DNA from: Tistrella mobilis
Lineage (GTDB): Bacteria > Pseudomonadota > Alphaproteobacteria > Tistrellales > Tistrellaceae
Length of the DNA: 64,000 nt
Direction of reading: 5' to 3'
Assembly: GCF_041468085.1 (NCBI RefSeq)
Contig: NZ_CP121015.1
Span: forward strand, 434,001 to 498,000
The position numbers and the translations under genes were made by a program. Within the stretch, counting starts at the first letter, position 1, and each line of letters starts with the position of its first letter. The notes beneath the pieces were generated by a model. The model ran no database searches, had not been told where the DNA came from, and saw only the letters and a list, made by a program, of their open reading frames with translations. This document shows, piece after piece, positions 33,959 to 42,346 of this stretch.

Positions 33959-34588
33959 GTGACAGCCCAGACGACGGATCGCAAGGCGCAGGCCTCCGGC
34001 TCGGGCGAGCCCGGCAATCTCGACGACCTGCTCGACCGGCTGGCAGAGGCCGGCCGGAACGAGACCGACGGCAAGGTGTCGGTCGACGACATCTGGCACA
34101 CCATCGGCCAGCGGTCTTTCGGGCCGCTGCTGCTGGTGGCGGGGCTGGTGGTGATGACGCCGCTGGGCGGCATTCCGTCGGTGCCCACCATCTTCGGGGT
34201 GATCGTGATCCTGATCGCAGGCCAGCTGCTGCTGGGCCGCAAAAGCTTCTGGCTGCCGGGCTTTCTGCGCCGGCTGCGCGCCGATCAGGACAAGCTGGAC
34301 AAATCCATCCGGGTGTCGCGGCCGGTTGCGCGGGTCATCGACCGGCTGATCAAGCCGCGGCTGACCTGGTTGACCCGCCCGCCCTGGAACCGGGTGATTG
34401 CCGGCGTCTCGGTCGCGCTGGCGGCCATCATGCCGCCGCTGGAACTGGTGCCGATGGGGGCGGCCGTGCCGTCGGCGGCGATCACCGCCTTCGGCCTGGC
34501 CCTGGTCGCCCATGACGGGCTGCTGGCACTGATCGCCTTCGCAATCAGCCTCGGCGGCTTCGTGCTGGTGGGCACGCAGCTGCTGTAG
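33959..34588 (+). CDS. exoD: ExoD family exopolysaccharide synthesis protein
   Basis: A 209-aa membrane protein of the ExoD family, named for Rhizobium exopolysaccharide and alkali-tolerance genes. The conserved FGPLLLVAGLVVMTPLGGIP and SVPTIFGVIVILIAGQLLLG segments are present, with four or so membrane helices. The GTG at 33959 follows AGGAAGG at good spacing; the long in-frame extension upstream lies in the intergenic region. It stands alone on the plus strand. Confidence 0.88.
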   Translation: MTAQTTDRKAQASGSGEPGNLDDLLDRLAEAGRNETDGKVSVDDIWHTIGQRSFGPLLLVAGLVVMTPLGGIPSVPTIFGVIVILIAGQLLLGRKSFWLPGFLRRLRADQDKLDKSIRVSRPVARVIDRLIKPRLTWLTRPPWNRVIAGVSVALAAIMPPLELVPMGAAVPSAAITAFGLALVAHDGLLALIAFAISLGGFVLVGTQLL

Positions 34589-34651
34589 CCCCCCGCCCGA
34601 AGGCTCGCGCCCTGTGCCGCAAGCCGGCCCCGGGTGCCGGCGCGGCGATGG

Positions 34652-36619
34652 TCAGTCGTTCCGCTTTTCCAGACGGTAGAGAAACTGCCCGACGCGCAGC
34701 CCGTGCCCCAGCGCATGGCGCATCAGATGCACACGGGGCGGCTTCGCGGCCTCTTCTGCCGAGGCCGGCCAGTCGTCGAAAACCTTGCGCATCAGGGCCA
34801 CATCCAGCACCTCGCGCGCCAGGGGCGATCTTTCGATCCGCTCCAGTTCCGCGCGGATCCAGTCCCGGCGCTGATCGGCCCAGGCGAACCATTCCGGCTG
34901 CCCCGGCGCGATCCTGGTTTCCGCGGCGATCGGGGCCGGAACACGGCCGGCCAGCATGCGTCTGGCCAGGTAGCGGTCGATGCCGTTGCGGTGATACTGA
35001 TCCCGCGGAATGGCGAGACAGAATTCGACCAGATCCAGATCCGCGGTCGGATCGCGGATCTCGATCCCGTCCGCGGTGGTGAGGAAACCGAACCCGGCGC
35101 GGCGGACCCGCATCGCCTCGATGCCGGCGATCTGGCGATCCAGATCGGGCGAGCCGGTGCGCGACGGGGGGGCGGGATCAACCGCGCTCAGGCCCAGCCG
35201 GTCGGCCAGATCCATCCGCACGCCCACGAAATCCGCCCAAGGATTGGCCGGCAGCCCGGCCCAGGCCCGGCGGGTAAGCCGGTGACCGAAGGGCAGCAGC
35301 GGCCGGATTCCGTTATGCCACAGGGTCCGGGCCAGGCCGGTCCCCCGCCGCGCCCGCCGCTTCAGGAACCCCATGGCCTGGAGCATCCGCCCGCGGCGGA
35401 GGGCATCGGCCAGTCCCAGCCTGCCGTCATGGCTGATCGTGGCGTTTCCATAGCCGCCGCTCAGAACAACGGAGACCCCCAGGCGGCGGGCCAGATCCCG
35501 GACCGGCGGATACAGCCAGCCCGCGCTGTGCAGCGACGGCAGCGGCAGGTCGCGCGACCAGAAAAACCCGCCCATCTCTTCCTCTGCAAGCGAGGGCAGG
35601 CCGGCATCGACCCCATGGCCGGTGATCTGGGGATACATCGCGAGCAGGGGCTGAACCCGCGGCCATTCATCGATGAAATGCCGGGCCGGATCATGGATCG
35701 CGGCAACCGTCGGGTCCGGCCGGACGGTGACGGTGTGAAACATACGGTCCCGCTGCTGCGCCGCCGCGGTCACCACCGCCGATGAATCGAGCCCGGCGCT
35801 CAGATGGCACAGGAAGGGGCCGGTTTCCGGCATCCGGTCGGCAACCGCACGATCCAGAAGTTCCCGCGCGGCGGCGACATAGTCGTCATCCCGCCGGTAG
35901 CGGACGGAGCGGCGGGGGATCGGCGACCAGAAGGACCGCAGGGTCAGGGCACCATCCCGCCAGAGCAGGGCATGGCCGGGCGGCAGCAGATTGATATGCC
36001 GGTAGGGCGTCCGTTCCGGCGCCAGATGCTGAAGATCATACAGCCGGTAGGCCAGCGCCTCGGGGTCCGGCGTGTCCGGCAGCTCGGGAAAGCCCAGCAG
36101 CAGGCCGGGGCGCGAGGCGGCATAGAGGCAGCCGTCGACCACGGCGTAATACAGCGCGCGGTGGCCCATGGCATCCACGGCCAGAAGGCATGATCCGTCG
36201 CGCCCGTCATGGCGCGCCAGGGCGAAATCGCCGCGCAGCCCGCCCAGGGCATCGATGCCCAGCCGGGCGAGGGCCACATCCAGGATCTGTTCCGCGGTTC
36301 GGGCCTGTTCCGCGGTTCGGGCCTGTTCCGTCGTCCGGGCGGGGCTGCCGCCGTCAGGCAGTCCCAGCCGGTCGGCCAGACCGGCCGCCTTCAGGATATG
36401 GCCATCGAGAACCAGCCCCGACCCGTCCGGGGCCGGCAGGATCGTGCGGGGCCGGCCGGGGGCACGGCCGGGCCGCAGCCGGGCCGCCGTCGGCGCCCCG
36501 GGGTCGAGCACCGCCAGCCTGGCATTCACCGCAGTGAAAACGGCCGATGGCCGCAGGTGACCGGGCAGCTCCGGCCGGATCCCGACGGACGGCCGTACTG
36601 AGACGGCAAGAATGGGCAC
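34652..36619 (-). CDS. Asparagine-synthetase-like protein, probable lasso-peptide macrolactam synthetase (C protein)
   Basis: A 655-aa homologue of class B asparagine synthetase. The N-terminal glutaminase-like domain lacks the nucleophilic Cys2 (it begins with the GTG-initiated MPILAVSV), as in lasso C proteins, which do not use glutamine. The ATP-pyrophosphatase domain carries CHLSAGLDSSAVVTAAA, the adenylation loop. Lasso C proteins adenylate a side-chain Asp or Glu carboxylate of the core peptide and close a macrolactam with its N-terminal amine. It starts 54 bases after the precursor gene. Residues ~94-111 hold an Arg-Thr-Ala-Glu-Gln repeat encoded by 18-bp tandem repeats. Processing (B1/B2) and export (D) genes are absent nearby. 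Confidence 0.75.
   Translation of the reverse strand: MPILAVSVRPSVGIRPELPGHLRPSAVFTAVNARLAVLDPGAPTAARLRPGRAPGRPRTILPAPDGSGLVLDGHILKAAGLADRLGLPDGGSPARTTEQARTAEQARTAEQILDVALARLGIDALGGLRGDFALARHDGRDGSCLLAVDAMGHRALYYAVVDGCLYAASRPGLLLGFPELPDTPDPEALAYRLYDLQHLAPERTPYRHINLLPPGHALLWRDGALTLRSFWSPIPRRSVRYRRDDDYVAAARELLDRAVADRMPETGPFLCHLSAGLDSSAVVTAAAQQRDRMFHTVTVRPDPTVAAIHDPARHFIDEWPRVQPLLAMYPQITGHGVDAGLPSLAEEEMGGFFWSRDLPLPSLHSAGWLYPPVRDLARRLGVSVVLSGGYGNATISHDGRLGLADALRRGRMLQAMGFLKRRARRGTGLARTLWHNGIRPLLPFGHRLTRRAWAGLPANPWADFVGVRMDLADRLGLSAVDPAPPSRTGSPDLDRQIAGIEAMRVRRAGFGFLTTADGIEIRDPTADLDLVEFCLAIPRDQYHRNGIDRYLARRMLAGRVPAPIAAETRIAPGQPEWFAWADQRRDWIRAELERIERSPLAREVLDVALMRKVFDDWPASAEEAAKPPRVHLMRHALGHGLRVGQFLYRLEKRND
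36287..36340 (-). repeat. Three 18-bp tandem repeats inside the macrolactam-synthetase gene
   Basis: Three adjacent 18-bp units (36287-36304, 36305-36322 identical; 36323-36340 diverged) encode repeated Arg-Thr-Ala/Thr-Glu-Gln-Ala. Being in frame (18 bases, 6 codons), copy number could vary without breaking the protein. Confidence 0.85.
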
Positions 36620-36673
36620 GGACAGGTCCGCCGTTGATCGGAACCGGATGCTCAGCCGGTCAGGGCGGCCAGC

Positions 36674-36823
36674 TCAGGACTGGGGCGAAAAGTCGCCATC
36701 GTAATTGGGGCCGCTCACCCCCTGGGTCTGCTCGGAAACATATCCGATCTCCAGGCGCGGGGCCGACCAGACAGGCCGTGAGAACTCTTCCACCCCGGCG
36801 AAATGTTCAACATCGCGCTTCAT
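36674..36823 (-). CDS. Lasso-peptide precursor (49 aa)
   Basis: A 49-residue precursor starting at ATG 36823 with GGAG seven bases upstream. The leader (1-34) contains W19-S-A-P22-R-L24-E-I-G27-Y-V-S-E-Q-T33-Q34, matching the YxxPxLxxxGxxxxxTxG leader rule with Trp for Tyr; Thr at -2 is essentially diagnostic. The core (35-49) is GVSGPNYDGDFSPQS: Gly1 and Asp8 would form an 8-residue macrolactam ring, leaving a 7-residue tail in which Phe11 could be a plug. It is followed by its likely cyclase. Not found by size-limited gene callers. Product structure and activity are predictions. Confidence 0.8.
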   Translation of the reverse strand: MKRDVEHFAGVEEFSRPVWSAPRLEIGYVSEQTQGVSGPNYDGDFSPQS

Positions 36824-37125
36824 ATCTCTACTCCAGTTCGACAATTGGCTTACGGTTCGGATCATAGCATAGCAAGGCGCGGCGCCAAAGTATCCATCAC
36901 TCTTTTTACATGCAGGGAGCATCAGATACTCCAGAAGATCACGCCATACGCGAATCCTTCTCAAGGGCAGAGGCTTCCTTAAGGGCAAAGGCCTCCTCCA
37001 GGGCAAGGGGCCTCTCCGGGGCAGAAGCATGGGATCGATCCGGCCGGTGCCGGGTTGCCCCCGTAACCGGTCCCCCCGCCCGGGCGCCCCCCGCCCGGGC
37101 GATCGATCCCGCCAGGAGGCCCGCC
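36824..37125. other. Divergent intergenic region between lasso precursor and sorbosone-type dehydrogenase
   Basis: The left ~80 bases are AT-richer and carry the lasso promoter. The middle (36963-37030) has three imperfect repeats of about 19 bases around AGGGCAGAGGCTTCCTT. The remainder is GC-rich leader to the dehydrogenase, ending in CAGGAGG before the ATG at 37126. No other gene seen. Confidence 0.5.
36861..36888 (-). promoter_or_regulatory. Probable promoter of the lasso operon
   Basis: On the minus strand a -35 TTGGCG (36883-36888) and -10 TATGAT (36861-36866) are separated by 16 bases, 38 bases upstream of the precursor ATG. Good match to a sigma-70-type promoter. Confidence 0.6.
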
Positions 37126-38943
37126 ATGCCCCGCCCCACTCTGCACACCCACCTCACCCTGCGCACCCTTCCCGCCCTGCTCACCACCCTGCCCCTGGTC
37201 TTCATGGTGGCGCCCGCCCGCGCCCAGGACCCGCCGATGGCGGTGCAGGCGACCGTGGCGGTGGTGAAGCCGGCGAAGCTCGATCTGCCCGAACGCGACC
37301 AGGATCTGATCCGCCGCCTGACGGTGCCGGAAGGCTACGAGGTCGAGGTCTATGCCCGCGATCTGGGGGCGCCGCGCATGCTGGCGGTTTCCCCCGCCGG
37401 CACGCTTTATGCCACCCGCCGCGACACCGGCGATGTGGTGATGCTGCCGGCGGCCGATGGCGGCGGCGCGCGCACGCCGCGCACCGTGGCGAGCCGCGCC
37501 GGGCTCCATGGCATCGCCTTCGACGGCGACCGGGTCTTTCTTGCCACCGATACCGACGTCTATGTGGCCGAGGTGCTGGCCGATGGCGGTTTCACGCGGC
37601 TGGAGCGGATCATCGACGATCTGCCCGATGGCGGCCAGCACCCCAACCGGACGCTGGCCGTCGGCCCCGACGGGCAGCTCTACATCTCGGTCGGCTCCAG
37701 CTGCAATGCCTGCGCCGAAACCAACCCCGAACACGCCACCATCCTCCGCGCCAGCCCCGACGGGCAAAGCCGCCGGATCTTCGCCGGCGGCCTGCGCAAC
37801 ACCATCGGCTTCGACTGGCAGCCGGAAACCGGCGCGCTCTACGGCTTCGATCACGGCATCGACTGGCTGGGCGACGACGGCCAGCTGGAAGAGCTGAACC
37901 GGATCGAGCAGGGCGGCCGCTATGGCTGGCCGCATCTGGTGGATTTCTCGCGCCCCCATATCCGCAGCGCCCCGCCCGACGGCATGTCGCTGGCCGACTG
38001 GAAAGCGATGTCGACTGAGCCCGCGCTTGGCTATACCGCCCATGCCGCACCGATGCAGATGGCGTTCCACGACGGCACCGGCATGCCCGAAGACGTGGCG
38101 GGCGATGCCTTCGTCGCCATGCGCGGATCATGGAACCGGGCCACGCCCAGCGGCTACGAGGTGGTACGGGTGCGGTTCGAAGACGGCCAGCCGGTCGAGG
38201 CCCGCCCCTTCTTGACCGGCTTCCTGACCGGCGCCCCGACCCGGGGCCGGGGGGATGACCCGATGCCCGGCATGCTTGGCCGGCCGGTCGGCCTCGCGAT
38301 CATGCCGGACGGCGCGATCATGGTCGGCGACGACACCAACGGGGTGATCTACCGCATCACCCACCCCGAGACGAAGACGGCGGGCGCCCGCCTCACGCCG
38401 GCAGAGCCGCCGGCGCAGAAGCCTGCGGGCCGGCCGCTGGCGCTGGAACGGCTGGCGCCGGACCATGCCGCGGAGATGGAGGTGACCGCCGGGTTCGAAG
38501 ACGGCGGCAGCCTGCCGGTATCGATGCTCGCCCGCGGCCATGACGCCTCGCCCGCGCTGACATGGTCGGGCGCGCCCCAGGGCACCCGTTCCTTCGCGGT
38601 GGTGATGGAGGATGCCGATGCGGCGGGGCCGACCCCCTTCGTCCATTGGATGATCTATGACCTGCCGGTGGGCCATCAGGCGCTGCGCACCGGCCTGCCG
38701 GCGGCGCCGGTGTTGCGCGACCCCGAAGGCGCCCGCCAGGCGACCAACAGCCATGGCGGCATCGGCTATACCGGCCCCAAGCCACCACCGGGGGACAAGC
38801 CCCATGCCTGTCACCTGGTCGTGCTGGCGCTGGATATCCCGCGGCTGGAGGTCGGCCCCGCCGCCGATCCCGCGGCCGTGCTGAAAGCCATGGACGGCCA
38901 TGTGATCGGTGCCGGCCGGCTGGTGGGCCATGCCGGTGGCTGA
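37126..38943 (+). CDS. Exported sorbosone-dehydrogenase-like beta-propeller fused to a YbhB/PEBP domain
   Basis: A 605-aa protein. The start ATG 37126 (CAGGAGG upstream) opens a signal peptide ending near MVAPARAQ, so it is periplasmic. Residues ~40-430 are a PQQ-dependent sugar dehydrogenase/L-sorbosone dehydrogenase propeller (LYATRRDTGDVVML, HPNRTLAVGPDGQLYISVGS, GFDWQPETGALYGFDHG, MGRPVGLAIMPDGAI-like repeats). Residues ~450-605 are a Raf-kinase-inhibitor-like YbhB/PEBP domain (HDASPALTWSGAPQGTRSFA, FVHWMIYDLP, GYTGPKPPPGDKPHACHLVV). The two domains are normally separate proteins; no stop or frameshift is seen between them. The lipid-kinase gene overlaps its end by 14 bases. Confidence 0.88.
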   Translation: MPRPTLHTHLTLRTLPALLTTLPLVFMVAPARAQDPPMAVQATVAVVKPAKLDLPERDQDLIRRLTVPEGYEVEVYARDLGAPRMLAVSPAGTLYATRRDTGDVVMLPAADGGGARTPRTVASRAGLHGIAFDGDRVFLATDTDVYVAEVLADGGFTRLERIIDDLPDGGQHPNRTLAVGPDGQLYISVGSSCNACAETNPEHATILRASPDGQSRRIFAGGLRNTIGFDWQPETGALYGFDHGIDWLGDDGQLEELNRIEQGGRYGWPHLVDFSRPHIRSAPPDGMSLADWKAMSTEPALGYTAHAAPMQMAFHDGTGMPEDVAGDAFVAMRGSWNRATPSGYEVVRVRFEDGQPVEARPFLTGFLTGAPTRGRGDDPMPGMLGRPVGLAIMPDGAIMVGDDTNGVIYRITHPETKTAGARLTPAEPPAQKPAGRPLALERLAPDHAAEMEVTAGFEDGGSLPVSMLARGHDASPALTWSGAPQGTRSFAVVMEDADAAGPTPFVHWMIYDLPVGHQALRTGLPAAPVLRDPEGARQATNSHGGIGYTGPKPPPGDKPHACHLVVLALDIPRLEVGPAADPAAVLKAMDGHVIGAGRLVGHAGG

Positions 38944-39871
38944 CGCATCCTTCGCGCTGCCCGTCATCCACAACCCCGCGGCCGGCGGCGGCCGGTGGCC
39001 GGTGGCGCGGCTCGGCGCGCAGCTTGAGGCGCAGGGGCTGGCGGCGGCCCCCCTGATCCATGCCAAGGATCCCGATCTCGGCCCCCGCCTTGCCGCCGCC
39101 GCCGCGGGGCGCCGGCCGGAAGCGGTGCCGGTGCTGGTGGCCGGCGGCGACGGCACCGTCGCCCGGCTGCTCCGCGCCCTGCCCGACCGGCGGATGCCGG
39201 TCGCGATCCTGGCCACCGGCAGCGCCAACAACATCGCCCGCAGCTTCGGCCTGCATCTGCCCGATCCGGACGACCAGAGCGGCGACAGGGTCGATCTGGC
39301 CACCCGGGTGCTGGCCGGCATCGCCTGTCCCTGGCATGCAGGCCGGGTGCAGATGGACACGACAGCCCCGCGTCTCTTTTTCGAAAGCGTCGGCTTCGGC
39401 GCGATCGCGGCCGCAATGGATGGCGGCGGCAAGGACCTGCACGGCCTGCCCAAGATCCTGGCCGGCCGCGCGGCCCTGGCCGAGGCGCTGGCCGCCGGCC
39501 GGCCGCAGCGCTGCCGGCTGACGCTGGGCGACCGGGTCGTGGCCCTCCGCAGCCTGCTGGTCGAGATACCCTGCCTGCCCTGGACGGGACCGCGGCTGCT
39601 GATCGCGCCCGGCCTGTCGCCCGGCGGCCGCCAGGTCTGTGCGGTCACCCTGCCCGCCCGGCATCTGGCGGCGGCGCGGGCCTGGCTGGCCGATCCGGAA
39701 ATGCCGGTCCATGCCTTGTCGCCGCTGACCGCACCCCATATCGTTCTCGACGGCCTGAGCGGCCCGGTCAGGATCGACGATGCCCGGCTGACCGAAGATG
39801 CCGCCGGCCGCCCCTTCGCCTTCGACCGAGACCCCGATCCCTTCCGCATCCTCACCGATCCCGACATCTGA
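38930..39871 (+). CDS. Diacylglycerol/lipid kinase family protein
   Basis: A 313-aa member of the DAGK catalytic family (sphingosine-kinase/diacylglycerol-kinase fold). The nucleotide loop is VAGGDGTVARLL and the conserved ILATGSANNIARSFGL follows; INPAAGGG-type motif appears as HNPAAGGGRW at the N-terminus. The family phosphorylates lipid hydroxyls with ATP. The ATG at 38930 lies inside the end of the previous gene, suggesting coupling. Bacterial substrate is uncertain. Confidence 0.85.
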   Translation: MPVADASFALPVIHNPAAGGGRWPVARLGAQLEAQGLAAAPLIHAKDPDLGPRLAAAAAGRRPEAVPVLVAGGDGTVARLLRALPDRRMPVAILATGSANNIARSFGLHLPDPDDQSGDRVDLATRVLAGIACPWHAGRVQMDTTAPRLFFESVGFGAIAAAMDGGGKDLHGLPKILAGRAALAEALAAGRPQRCRLTLGDRVVALRSLLVEIPCLPWTGPRLLIAPGLSPGGRQVCAVTLPARHLAAARAWLADPEMPVHALSPLTAPHIVLDGLSGPVRIDDARLTEDAAGRPFAFDRDPDPFRILTDPDI

Positions 39872-39896
39872 TCGACCCGCCAGACGGAGACCTGCC

Positions 39897-40754
39897 GTGA
39901 CCACGCTCAGCCCGAACGAGCTGCACGAGATCGAGATGCTGGCGGTGGAGCTGGCCGAACGGGCGGGGGCGGACATCGTCTCGCGGCTGGGCTCTCTGCT
40001 CTCGGTGCGCTACAAGACCGGCGCCGAGACCGACCGCACGCTGCGCAACCCCGTATCGGATGTCGACGAGGCGGTGGAGCGGGCGATCCGCGAGCGTCTG
40101 GCCGGACGCTTCCCCGAACACGACGTGATCGGCGAGGAATTCGACCACCGCCCCGGCCGCGACCACAGCATCGTCTGGGCGATCGATCCGATCGACGGCA
40201 CGTCGAATTTCGTCAACGGCTTCCCGCTCTTCGCCTGCTCGATCGGCGTGCTGGACCGGGGCCGGCCGGTGGCGGCGGCGGTCTGGTGTGCCACCAGCCA
40301 TGCGCTGCGCCCCGGCGTCTATCACGCCCGCGCGGGCGGCGGGCTGCAATTCGACCGCCAGCCGCTTGCGCCCGCGCGCAACCCCATGGTGCATCGCAGG
40401 CTGGCCGGCGTGCCGCAATTCCGCCGCGGCCGCCACCCCTGGGATCTGCGCAAGACCGGCTCGGCGGCGATCGAATGCGCCTTCGTGGCGGCCGGCCTGC
40501 TGGAAGCGGCCGCCTTCAACACCCCCAATCTCTGGGATGTCGCCGGCGGCGTGCTGCTGGTGATGGAGGCCGGTGGCACGGTGCTGGAAGGGCGGCCGGG
40601 CGCCTGGCACGATTTCGTCCGCTTCGACCCCCGCCACGGCCGCGGCACCGGCGACGCCCCTGCCGATCTGGCACGCTGGAACGCCGGCCTGATCCTGGGC
40701 ACCAGCGCCGAAGCCGCCCGCATCATGGCCGAAGAGGCCATCGACGCCCGCTGA
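39897..40754 (+). CDS. Inositol monophosphatase family protein
   Basis: A 285-aa Mg-dependent phosphatase of the IMPase/FBPase-like fold. Metal-binding motifs: NPVSDVDEAVE, VIGEEFDHR, WAIDPIDGTSNFVNGFPLF and the C-terminal NLWDVAGGVLLVMEAGG. Substrates in the family include inositol phosphates, histidinol phosphate and nucleotide phosphates. The start is the GTG at 39897 with CGGAGA upstream. It ends the three-gene plus-strand run before a strong terminator. Confidence 0.9.
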   Translation: MTTLSPNELHEIEMLAVELAERAGADIVSRLGSLLSVRYKTGAETDRTLRNPVSDVDEAVERAIRERLAGRFPEHDVIGEEFDHRPGRDHSIVWAIDPIDGTSNFVNGFPLFACSIGVLDRGRPVAAAVWCATSHALRPGVYHARAGGGLQFDRQPLAPARNPMVHRRLAGVPQFRRGRHPWDLRKTGSAAIECAFVAAGLLEAAAFNTPNLWDVAGGVLLVMEAGGTVLEGRPGAWHDFVRFDPRHGRGTGDAPADLARWNAGLILGTSAEAARIMAEEAIDAR

Positions 40755-40785
40755 CGCGGGCGCGGCGGGGCGGCGTGCGTCGACC

Positions 40786-40833
40786 CCCAACCAGAAACGC
40801 CCCGGCATCTTTGCCGGGGCGTTTTTGGTTGGG
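40786..40833. terminator. Strong bidirectional terminator
   Basis: A 21-bp stem (40786-40806 with 40813-40833) with a single mismatch and a 6-base loop; the core is AACGCCCCGGC/GCCGGGGCGTT followed by further T residues. It lies 32 bases past the phosphatase stop and is suited to stop transcription from both the plus-strand genes and the convergent SYLF gene. Confidence 0.88.
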
Positions 40834-40909
40834 CCGTCGCGGCCGGCCCGCGGGGGGAATGGTCCCGGGGGGGAGGGGGCCGGCCGGTCGGCAGGGGTGG
40901 CCGGATGCC

Positions 40910-41737
40910 TTACCCGCGCGTGCCGAGGGCGGCGCGCAGCTCGCCGCCATGCTCGTTGTTGGCAGGGCCGTCCAGCACCTGATCGGGGCGGCTGGCGGCG
41001 CCGTAATAGGCCGCCGTGCGATCCTCGTCATACGAGATGTCGCCGACCGAGACCGTCGCACCGGCGAAGGCGCCTTCGGTGCCCGACCACACGACCACAT
41101 CCTTCGCCGTGTTGTCGGTGGTGGCGGCGGCACCGTCCTTGGCATCGCCGAAGGTATAGCCGGCCTCGGCGCTGAGCGTGAAATCTTCGTCGTTGCGGAA
41201 GCCCTGTACCGCCTTGTCGGTCATCAGCATGAAGGCCATCGGGCCGGACTCGCCGCCCGCCTGGGCGCCGAAGCTCAGCCCGCCCATTTCATAGAAGGCC
41301 GGATTGCCCCAGCCGTCGTCGGTGCGGGCCAGGAACACGCCGGCACCGCCGCCGGCACCGATGATCAGGGCGCCCTGGGCGAAATCGGGCACGATGAACA
41401 CGCCACGGGCCTTGTCCAGGGCGGCGCGCGCCTGGCCGTCGGAGGCCAGCTGGTTCGCAACCCTGGTGGCCTCGGCGACGATCTCCTGCGCCTCCTGGCG
41501 ATCCTCGGCGATGTCTTCCGCATCCTCGCGCGCGTCGTCGCGATCGGCGTCGCGCGGCGCCGGAACCGCGCCCGGCTGCGACCGCTCGGCCGGAACCTGC
41601 GTCGCGGGGGCCTGCGTCGCGGGGGCCTGGGCCACATGACGCGTGTCGTCGGAGGTGGGCACCGCGGCAGAGAAGGCGGGGGCGGCAAGGCCGCCGGTCA
41701 CGAGCATTGTGGCCGTCAGCAGGGCGAACTTACGCAT
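40910..41737 (-). CDS. Exported SYLF (YSC84) lipid-binding domain protein
   Basis: A 275-aa protein with a signal peptide (MRKFALLTATMLVTGGLAAP, cleavage near AFSAA), a Pro/Ala/Gln-rich then acidic/Arg-rich linker (DADRDDAREDAEDIAEDRQE), and a C-terminal SYLF domain (ARGVFIVPDFAQGALIIGAG, then GGGAGVFLAR and a WGNPAFYEMGGLSFGAQAGG block). SYLF domains bind anionic lipids. ATG 41737 follows AAGGAGA; the longer upstream frame is not coding. Role in envelope unclear. Confidence 0.9.
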   Translation of the reverse strand: MRKFALLTATMLVTGGLAAPAFSAAVPTSDDTRHVAQAPATQAPATQVPAERSQPGAVPAPRDADRDDAREDAEDIAEDRQEAQEIVAEATRVANQLASDGQARAALDKARGVFIVPDFAQGALIIGAGGGAGVFLARTDDGWGNPAFYEMGGLSFGAQAGGESGPMAFMLMTDKAVQGFRNDEDFTLSAEAGYTFGDAKDGAAATTDNTAKDVVVWSGTEGAFAGATVSVGDISYDEDRTAAYYGAASRPDQVLDGPANNEHGGELRAALGTRG

Positions 41738-41819
41738 GGAGTGGTCTCCTTGGGGGGAAATGGACATATCCGGAGAAACGGAAAAGGTTTGGAACGGGGA
41801 AGGGCGGCATCGCCGCCGA

Positions 41820-42125
41820 TCAGTACCAGTGGCGCCGGCCGTCGCCCGGGTCGGACCGGTCATGGCCGTTGCGGCAGGCCAGGTACCAGGCGGCGAGCCC
41901 GACCACCCCGGCCACGATCAGCCCGGTGGTCATCGGATGCTCGCGCGTCGCCCGCCGGGCATCGGCGCCGAGCGCCGCGGCGCGGTGACGTGCGGCGCGG
42001 AGCGTTTCGGGCGCCGCGGTCTCGTGGGCGGCATGGCTCAGGCGGTCAGCCAGCTGGTGGACCTGGCGCTTCAGGGCGGCCAGATCCTCCTGAAGACGGC
42101 TGTTGGCCGTGCGGTCGTCGGTCAT
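41820..42125 (-). CDS. YqjD/ElaB (DUF883)-like membrane-anchored protein
   Basis: A 101-aa protein: an N-terminal amphipathic helix (SRLQEDLAALKRQVHQLADR), a charged middle, then REHPMTTGLIVAGVVGLAAWYLA, a single C-terminal membrane helix, as in YqjD/ElaB proteins that tether ribosomes to the membrane in stationary phase. The C-terminal tail is His/Arg/Asp-rich. Start ATG 42125 was preferred to an upstream one. It lies upstream of the SYLF gene with the same orientation, and both look like stress/envelope genes. Confidence 0.75.
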   Translation of the reverse strand: MTDDRTANSRLQEDLAALKRQVHQLADRLSHAAHETAAPETLRAARHRAAALGADARRATREHPMTTGLIVAGVVGLAAWYLACRNGHDRSDPGDGRRHWY

Positions 42126-42216
42126 GAAGGCCTCCGGTCGATAGGGTCTTGAGCGCACCCCGCAAGGTGCGGTTCACCCTCTCAACGGCGACCATGCGGT
42201 TTGGGTTCCACGAAGG

Positions 42217-42267
42217 CCTGGTTCCGGTACGGGCCTGGTCCCGGTACAGGCCTGGTCCCGGTACAGG
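42217..42267 (+). repeat. Three 17-bp tandem repeats upstream of egtB
   Basis: Three adjacent 17-bp units of CCTGGTCCCGGTACAGG (first copy with two changes) occupy 42217-42267, about 80 bases upstream of the egtB start. Each contains the near-palindrome CCGGTAC. They could be a regulator array, or simple slippage repeats. Confidence 0.85.
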
Positions 42268-42346
42268 CCGGCCCACCTTCTTCCGGAACCGCAGCAGGCC
42301 GCGCGCGGTTGACACCCCGGACCATAAGACCGGGAGACCGCGCCCC

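Noticed and set aside
42309-42332. TTGACA followed by TAAGAC upstream of egtB as a promoter
   Set aside because: The boxes are only 10 bases apart, too close for a sigma-70 promoter, and no better -10 lies at 16-18 bases.
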